DNA from: Gonatopus flavifemur
Taxonomy: Eukaryota > Arthropoda > Insecta > Hymenoptera > Dryinidae
DNA: 64,000 nt
Assembly: GCA_018340375.1 (NCBI GenBank)
Contig: JAFFJZ010000006.1
Span: forward strand, 22,078,001-22,142,000
Direction of reading: 5' to 3'
Both the position numbers and the translations under genes were made by a program. The notes under the pieces are model-generated. The model was not told where the DNA came from. It worked only from the letters and a program-made list of their open reading frames with translations, and did no database searches. Numbering within the stretch: the first letter of the stretch is position 1; each line of letters begins with the position of its first letter. Below are positions 57,319 to 64,000 of the stretch, piece by piece.

Positions 57319-57420
57319 ATGAACGCCAGCGTCAACATCGAAAGGAACTCCTGGCGGTTGCCACCCGACGAGACCGTCCAGGTCGCAGATCCCCGGTCGA
57401 AATCCGCTCAAATCAAAGAC
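57319..57420 (+). CDS. First coding exon of an unidentified host gene
   Basis: An ATG opens a 34-codon frame ending exactly at a consensus donor (AAAGAC|GTAAGT, GT at 57421), so the intron is in phase 0. The peptide starts MNASVNIERNSWRLPPDETV and continues QVADPRSKSAQIKD. About three quarters of its codons end in G or C (25 of 33), in a window that is strongly AT-rich; this is the clearest coding signature here. It is polar, without a signal peptide or membrane segment. The frame is closed upstream by TGA at 57262-57264, which fixes this ATG as the start. I do not recognise the protein. The next exon was not found between here and 64000, so a long intron is implied. Alternative: a non-coding GC-rich exon. 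Confidence 0.5.
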
Positions 57421-58800
57421 GTAAGTAGAACTCGAGAATTATGATCCTTTTCCCTCAGTTTACATTTAATTTAATCAGTTATGAAAACTGATTTCGAAAC
57501 AAGCTCCATTGTTGAAAGAAGAAATATTTCTACACGTTCAATTACTCGGGGGTGATAACGTTTTTACAACTTCGAGTAGACTCTTTCCGACACATCAAAG
57601 GTAAAACGTATATCATAAACACTGAAGGGATCCGAGTATTATACGACTACTATGTGGTTTTCTTTCCATCTTCCAGCATCGTGTCCTGAGAATAAGAGAT
57701 CATTCGATGCACGTAATACACCTCTTCAAGCTCGGTTCTATAAACACGTACACATCGCGTAACATTACGACCGATCGTAAAAAAACTCCAAAAAATAATT
57801 GTTATATTTTTATTGAATCTAGAGAGATCATTTTGAAAGCCGTGCCGAGAGTTTCGGATAAAACGGTTATATTGACATGCACGAGAAAATGTGCTAATTA
57901 GAGACGTGCGCGAGAGATGCACACGAAGAGACGAGACTCGAGCACGGTCTCGGAGGATCGTGATTCATTATGCAAACTTTACTAACCTCTATTTCCTATC
58001 TTCTCCTTTTTTATCTGTTCTTCGGAGCCTACCGTTTTTGTTTCTTTATTTCTCCGTATGTGTCTCCGTACACGTACACGTACACGTCCACGTCCTTGTA
58101 GAAACAACTTTCTCGAATAAGGAGTCTCCGACCTGAATGAGGAGTATGATTATTGTCACAATACAATGCCGTGTCACGTTTCGTCTTCCTCATAGAGCAT
58201 CGTCATACTGATTTAATTATGTATTACTTTAAATATGAATTTTTGTATTTCTTGTTACGGGTCATACAAAAATCCATCACGAGGGTTTCTCACGAGGGTG
58301 TTCTCGTTATAAGAACTTCGTTAAGTTCAATTTGATCATTTGCATGAGAAAATAATAATGAAAAAGTCGATTTATCAAATCTAAAAGAAAGTGGGTTGGA
58401 TAGCGACCCGTAATTGCTTCGACCCGTTTCTCTTTTCGAAAGTGAATGAGGTACATTCCACGATTCGTAATAAACGGATGAAATCCAACGACTTCGATCG
58501 TGCTTTTACGACAACGATCTGTGAAAGGGAAACGTTCGGATATTGGACGAAATTCGGGCAAGCAAAATTGTCCCTTGGTTTTCGACTTTTTCGTGTCCCT
58601 GTCCCGCGTTGTTCGCTCACTTTGCGCGCCTCGATCAGTCGTCTCTTAATTGTGTGATGATTAAACGGAATAATGCGAAGGAAAACGGAATATCTCACTA
58701 AAATTATTCAATCTAGAAGAATCGTTGAAGATTCGTAAAGCATATCATACCCAATTCGATTTACAACTGTAATTTATCAGTTTATTCAATGATTTTCGCT
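57421..58800. other. Presumed intron, first part
   Basis: It begins with the donor GTAAGTAG. No coding frame is supported; frames at 57650-58698 on both strands lack domains. A hexamer tract TACACG lies at 58068-58095. Confidence 0.35.
58068..58095 (+). repeat. (TACACG)n / (CACGTC)n tract
   Basis: About four hexamer copies, the last ones changed to CCACGT. Confidence 0.85.
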
Positions 58801-58801
58801 A

Positions 58802-59136
58802 CACTGTGAAAAATGATTGTGGAATTTTCCCCCAAAAAAATGGTGGCAGTAAAGTTCCTCCATAGATGGGGAATTTTTCACAATAATTTGGTGGAATTTC
58901 CTTCCATTTAGAAATTGAATAATCAATCAGATGCAAAAAATGATTCCTTGTGGCGAATGAATTATTTATTTAGAAGACCAATTTATTTGGGGGATTCGAT
59001 TGAATATTTCATTATTCCTAAGAAATATTTCATGGAGACAAGGAAGGAAGGAAGTGGTAGAAAAATCTCTCATTTTTAATGGAAAAACAACTCCTCCACG
59101 ACGAGGGAACGAAATCCATCAACATTTTTTACAGTG
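58802..59136. mobile_element. CACTGTGAAAAA family E MITE, copy 2
   Basis: It is flanked by TA (58800-58801 and 59137-59138) with ends CACTGTGAAAAATGATTGTG and ACATTTTTTACAGTG. Left-end blocks GTGGAATTTTC and GGTGGCAGTAAAGTTCCTCC align with the inverted copy at 13211-13450. It is 335 bp without coding capacity. Confidence 0.75.
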
Positions 59137-59330
59137 TAGAACTCACGATTACAAACTTATTATATTCAACGATATATTTATTTTTAAGGATTCTTTAATC
59201 AGTTAATTGTTTCATTTGAATGAATTCATGTTGTTCAACCCGTTTACTGTAATTTAATAGTCTATGACTCTCGTTCTCCTCCTCTTGAACGAACCTTGGA
59301 ATCCAACGAACCAGAGGCATTATTGGCGGC

Positions 59331-59360
59331 TAATAATTTAATTAGTGGTAATTAACATTA
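59331..59360. promoter_or_regulatory. TAAT/ATTA cluster
   Basis: TAATAATTTAATTAGTGGTA followed by ATTAACATTA packs several homeodomain-type cores into 30 bp, next to a GC-richer stretch (59365-59410). In AT-rich DNA such clusters can be chance; no function is demonstrated. Confidence 0.2.
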
Positions 59361-59817
59361 CCGACGCGCTAGTCGACAACGAAGCGTGTCGAAAGCCCCT
59401 GCTCCGGTGAGCAGCATTGGTGAAATCGCTAAATTTTTACATGGGTATTCGGTACTCACTATCAGCGTTTACATCAAAGTACCCTTCTACCCGTTTTCCA
59501 CCTTCCTCTCCGTCCTGTTCGTTACAATGGACGAGAAACACACTCCTCTCGCAAACAATTGCGCACACTGTGAAATAACTTGATTATCGAACGTTCTAAC
59601 ACGGTCGGTGTTGGTATCTCGGAGAAGAAGGACTTCAGGAATGGAAATTCGTATCCACGTTTGTGCGCGTGGTATTCCCTTTGACCTACCACGTTTAAGT
59701 CACAGACTTATCTTTCATAATCTGCTGTGGGATGATTATTCCGCTACATTATCATCATTATCAACTCACACGTTAGGTTGTACGACCTAATAAGTAGAAT
59801 ATGAGAATATTTCTCTA

Positions 59818-59914
59818 CACTGAAAACACTGTTTATTCACAAATATTAACAATTTCTTACACACCAACAACAAGTTTCTTTGCGTTCATTTCAACCACAA
59901 TCTTTTGTTCAGTG
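59818..59914. mobile_element. 97-bp mini-MITE
   Basis: The ends CACTGAAAACACTG and CTTTTGTTCAGTG are flanked by TA (59816-59817 and 59915-59916). AACAA-rich interior. Confidence 0.6.
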
Positions 59915-60027
59915 TATGATCTTGGAATTGTTTGCATATGTATCACTACTTTGTCTTGGAATAATGGTATCATTTTCAGTAATCTTATCATTTCGATGGA
60001 GATATTTTATACATTTTGTAATTTCAT

Positions 60028-60129
60028 CACTGTAAAAAGAAAAAAGCCGAAAACACAATCGCCCGCACAATGGAAAAAGCCTTGTCTGAAATTAAGATGC
60101 AAACAGATTAAGACTTTCTTTTCACAGTG
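60028..60129. mobile_element. 102-bp mini-MITE
   Basis: CACTGTAAAAAGAAAAAAG at the left faces CTTTCTTTTCACAGTG at the right, a terminal repeat of about 16 bp. The flanks are AT and AT rather than TA. It lies 113 bp from the preceding mini-MITE. Confidence 0.6.
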
Positions 60130-60131
60130 AT

Positions 60132-62238
60132 CTCTCAAAACTTTGAATCCAGTATAAAACTGGAAAACTGAGAACACAAAAGATTGGAGTTTGAATAGAT
60201 TGTATTTTCATTTCGAGATAAATTTTTCCAAACATTCTCGATCTGAAAGCTATTCGAAAAAACGGAGAAAAAATCTCCCCTGAAGAGAATTCATTCCCCT
60301 CCACGATTCATACACGAGCGATAGTCAGCAATGAAGTCTTCAAAGGTACACGTGAACACATACCATTTTACACGTTTGTGATAATAGCCAAGAGAACTAT
60401 GATTAGTTTGTCTTCTCTGGATAGTCTTCGTGAGGCGCTCAAAAGGTAATGATCACCCTGTGAGGAGTCAAAGGAACATATTCGCGTAACGACTCGCACG
60501 TAAGCTCTTATTATTCGCCTCATCGCTCCCTTTCTCTCCTAATCGTTCGAAATTTCTTGCGTAATTCACTTCGATGAGGATAAACGCTCTACAGTTCTAT
60601 AAATCTTTCCAAATCCAATGTGACATATGTGAAGTAACTTGAAGTTTGTAAATTCATTTTTAATGAATATCAGAATTTCACCATCGCAATGGATTTAATA
60701 CCTTATAATTGAAATGGAAACATTTATTTGGATAGTGAATACTTTTTCCATGATACATACCATGATTATGTATCGTTATGTTCGTTCTCGTGGAGAACAA
60801 TTTATCACAACGGATTATACGAAGATCATTTAACTCTCCGAGTACCTTATAAATTACTCCAAGTCTTGTGAATTAATATAAATTTGTCTTGAATGAAAAT
60901 AAATGTTTTTTGATGTAAAAAATTTCAAGTACGAAGACATCGAACCCGCACGTAATTACTGAAAAAACACTGAACTCATAGTAAAAAGAAAACTACTGAA
61001 AATCGTGATTGAACGCTTCTTAAACTGAAAAACCACAAAGAAGATTGATCACATTAATTTATATTCTCCTACTCCTCGTAGAAACCTAGAAGAATCCTTC
61101 ATTCTAGACGCACTTGCGGTTTTGAAGTTGAACACACTCTTTTTTTCTCACTTTGATGAGCTGTTAGACTTTTTCTACATGAACAAATCAGAAATGATTA
61201 TTCTGAATTCACCCGAATTGAACTCACGAAATTCGAACCAAATCAAACTTGTTCCACTCATCAAGTTCAAAGTCCAAACTGAAAAATTCTCAAGAATCTA
61301 CTAGGTTTTTTCAAACCCTGCAAAGAGCTTCTCTGACACTGTGAATTCGTTCCCACTTTTCGACAATGGAAATGAAAAATGATGTCTGGTTTGTTTAAAA
61401 CCCCATTCCAATAAGCATTTGGAATATCGAAACCCACCAACAACACTGCACCGTGTCTGACCGGTTCCATCCTGAACCCCTATACATTAAAACATGTCTG
61501 CTCCAAGCTCAACTCCCATCACTTGTAATAACGAATTAAATCTTATAGCAGTGCTTCCAACTTTGAGTAACAAAAAATAGCGTCCAAATCGAATCGAACC
61601 TAGTTTTTTTTTTTCAATACACAATCGTTTCATCTAATACCATTTTCGAAATGTTGTAGAAAACGAATGGGGATTCAAAAAGTCCCGATTCATGATAACT
61701 GGTAGCGAATGAGGAAAAAAACATCCGCTCCTCGATACAAATTCAAAGCATCTTTTGATCAAAGGAAAGCACGAACGAAAACACGAGCGAATTATATACA
61801 TTTCCACGAAAATGTGTATGATGAATTTCAACGTTGTTAGTTCTGGATCTCGTTACGATTGAATAACGTAAATAATAGGGATCGTATTACCAAAAAAAAA
61901 AAATAAATAAAAAAGAAGATATTCATCAGTGATCAAATTTCAAATTCCTGACAGGATTGCGAACATCGATTTTCTATGGAAATGTCGACAACGTGTTGTA
62001 AAATTGTACGATCGCACGTGTGTCGGAACATAATTGGATTATCGAAATCCCCGAACTGTTGAGAATGTTAGATCAGATAGAATGTAAATCTAGGTACGCG
62101 CTCCCACGAATCATATAAATTTATTGCAACGTGCACGAGCTTTCAAGAACGAATGAAACGTGACGGAAAAAAAGATAACGAACCGCTTTGATCTTTTTCA
62201 AATACTTTCAAACACATCATTGACGTTTCAAACGGTGC
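60132..62238. other. Gene-free interval
   Basis: Frames of at most 67 codons; no clear repeat. An A-rich tract lies at about 61893-61915. Confidence 0.45.
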
Positions 62239-62268
62239 GTGTGTGTGTGTGTGTGTGTGAGTGTGTGT
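62239..62268 (+). repeat. (GT)n microsatellite
   Basis: About 15 GT dinucleotides, with one interruption (GA). Confidence 0.95.
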
Positions 62269-62589
62269 ACATATTATTTCGATTGACGTCTATTCAACTC
62301 GATTTCCATATATCATAAATAGATATAATTTTTTTCGAATCCTCCATCGCCATGGTGACTTCGGTATCGCGATACGTCGAGAATAAAGATCCATATCCAA
62401 TGCGATTGAGCGTTTTGTAAATTTATTTGTAACGAGCTATACACACGAGAAAAAAGATAGTAAACCGGTGACAAATACGAGTTTCTGTACACAGTAGCTA
62501 ACAGAGACGAGTAATGGTCACTAATACCCAGAAAAGATATTCGGTAAATATGCAGAAGTGCGACTTCTGGGAAAACGACTAATTTAGGA

Positions 62590-63480
62590 GAAGGTCTTTG
62601 CGGAAATGGCTTTCATTTAGGCCAAATAAGGCATTCGAATAGGGGGAGCTAGAAGAAGTTATCAAACAGTGCCCACACAGCTCACAAACAGCACCTTCTG
62701 TATCGCGGAACATAAAATGATGATTTGGGTGGGGTTTGGTGGGTTTCTTTCCGGAGCAGAGGGAAGGGGGGGGGGGGGGGGGTTTGCACTCCCTGTAAAC
62801 ACTCAAGGTGGTGGAAGCAGAGAAAAGTGCTTCAACAATCTCGAAACAGCTCATAAAAAGCGTCTTCTGCATTACGAAGCACTAAACGGTGGTATCAGTG
62901 TTTCGTAGCCATTTATTTCATCCCACCTCAACAGAAGTGGCTTTCATTCAGCGCCAATGAGACATTCAAATGGGAAGAGTTATAAGAAGTTCCAAAACAA
63001 TGCCCGTAGTGCTCATAAAGAGCTCCTTCTGCATCATGAAATACCAAATGATGTTTTAGGGGGGATTCGTGGGGTTTTGCCCCCGGGAAAAAGCCGGATT
63101 ACGAAGCTACAGATGATAATAATGGTGGCTGTGCGGGATTCGTTCGTAGACACTACTTTCTCCCAACTTCAGGGAAGAGTGCAGGTAGTGAGTGCCACGA
63201 GGAGTATCCCAAGAACGCCCAAACAGCTCATAAAGAGCAGGGGTGAAATGATGAAGTGGTAAGTGATGATTCTGCAGGTCAGCCGTGATCCCCTCGTGGA
63301 GATGATTCCTAATGAACCCTTGTTACGTTTTGAATCCCTCACCAAACGAATTTTTCTGTTTGCCGTTCCCAAACAACATCCAAACAGTTCACGCATCCCG
63401 GACACATACTTGAAACACGGAACAAGCAAAATGAGCTCATCTTGCAGGAAGGTGTTAGGTGGGTGAGGTTGGAAAGAGCA
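62590..63480 (+). repeat. Degenerate ~166-bp tandem array
   Basis: The core CAGCTCATAAAGAGCNNCTT, then CTGCATYRYGAARYACNAAA, recurs at about 62665, 62832, 62996, 63214 and 63366. A second block (GGCTTTCATTYAGSSCAAAT-like, then ATTCRAATRGGRAGAG) recurs at 62608 and 62938, about 330 bp apart, i.e. two units. Spacings of ~167, ~164, ~218 and ~152 indicate indels. GGGGTTTKGNGGGTTT words give local G-rich strands. Overlapping frames of up to 105 codons change from unit to unit and are not genes. Confidence 0.7.
62766..62782 (+). repeat. G17 homopolymer
   Basis: An uninterrupted run of 17 G inside the tandem array; it may be length-variable or a sequencing artefact. Confidence 0.9.
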
Positions 63481-64000
63481 GCACACTGAAAAAAACTCGA
63501 AAACTTTGGCAAGTTGAAAATTATATTATTTCAAAATTAACGTTTCATCTGTAACATAAGTGACACAAAACTATCAAGAAAGGTATCTGGCCGTCTGATT
63601 TAGTAATACCAAACAGCTGAGTGAAAGAATAAGAAAACAAGTGAAAGATTAAAGAAAGTACTGTAAGAAACTGTTCGATGCAATTGAGGTTCACAGTTAA
63701 AGCTCTATTTTGAACCATTTTGTGCGATTCTACGGACTAGATATATGAAGTAAATTTTTTGTGTTATTTCACGCATTTATTTTGCAAACTTTATAAATCA
63801 ATTCGAGTTACAAAAAAACGACATGCTTGGAATTAATGTTACCATAATGTACTTCCTCATCACTCTCAGACCAGCAACATACGAACACACAGCCGTCTCA
63901 GGTTTCGATGAAAATTGATCTGCAAGCCCTTTTAGGATGGGGGTAGGGGGATGCCAGCGAGTGAGACAGGGATTAGATTCATTGTTAATGGTCAATTGCA
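63481..64000. other. Gene-free interval at the window end
   Basis: CACACTGAAAAAAACTCG at 63483 looks like a MITE left end, but no partner is seen before the window ends. Nothing else is supported. Confidence 0.4.

Noticed and set aside
57022..57411. 129-codon minus-strand frame with Ser, His and Val runs
   Set aside because: The runs come from the (GAC)n/(GGT)n tract; the plus strand has a start, a G/C-biased frame and a consensus donor instead.
52694..59325. Shared AATCCAACGARCCAGARGYATTATT word at 52694 and 59299
   Set aside because: About 22 of 26 bases match with weak flanking similarity; one such pair is expected by chance in 64 kb.
1..64000. tRNA, rRNA and snRNA genes
   Set aside because: I scanned for GTTCRANNC T-arm words and conserved rRNA/snRNA stretches by eye and found no candidate with a matching partner arm; a covariance-model search would be decisive.

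Overview
The window looks like one piece of an AT-rich arthropod, most likely insect, nuclear genome. The grounds are two mariner transposons (one very close to the irritans type), a dense load of short TA-flanked inverted-repeat elements (MITEs), a hAT-type element with an 8-bp target duplication, a pogo-like element, a TTAA-flanked foldback, and one GC-rich exon-like block with a consensus splice donor. There are no bacterial operons, rRNA or tRNA genes, or CRISPR arrays. The insect order cannot be fixed from the sequence; a hymenopteran is plausible but only inferred. Nearly all the open frames are short, AT-driven and unconvincing. Apart from transposase remnants, I support one host coding segment, a first coding exon at 57319-57420. 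The rest is intergenic or intronic DNA and repeats.

Layout. 0.06-3.3 kb: a palindromic MITE, then a palindromic element split by a hAT-like insertion, then a CCCATGCAGG-ended element. 3.3-8.3 kb: no gene. 8.3-13.7 kb: a dense cluster, with elements ending in CACGGAAAAA nested in one another, a pogo-like element carrying the degraded zinc-binding tail of a transposase, a near-perfect 250-bp palindrome, and three CACTG-ended MITEs end to end. 14.8 kb: an RFX X-box consensus in otherwise empty DNA. 17.0-19.2 kb: a 2.1-kb foldback whose arms each carry four 122-bp tandem units. 19.5-20.6 kb: a second long inverted-repeat element whose loop holds a consensus histone-mRNA 3' stem-loop. 22-26 kb: dispersed elements. 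29.4-34.8 kb: a mariner inside a palindromic MITE, another nested MITE pair, degenerate tandem arrays, and a nested CCTGGT-ended element. 34.8-43.3 kb: an unusually element-free 8.4 kb. 43.3-45.4 kb: another nest of MITEs. 50.7-52.0 kb: a second mariner, minus strand, with one in-frame stop and a lost catalytic segment. 52-54 kb: possible regulatory sites. 54.9-56.1 kb: a MITE followed by a motif-rich CCCATACAGG element. 57.07-57.42 kb: the exon. 58.8-60.1 kb: three small MITEs. 62.6-63.5 kb: a degenerate ~166-bp tandem array with a 17-base G run.

How it fits together. No gene set forms a pathway. The window records successive transposition, with at least four cases of one element inside another that give relative ages. 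Several MITEs share only their terminal bases (CACTGTAAAA or CACGGARAAA) while their interiors are unrelated, as expected if a few transposases moved many passenger sequences. The exon is probably the 5' coding exon of a host gene whose remaining exons lie beyond the window or across a large intron. I found no clearly new biological system. The strongest leads are the foldback with clustered YY1/Pho-like sites, the histone stem-loop inside a mobile element, the motif-array CCCATACAGG elements, and the isolated X-box.
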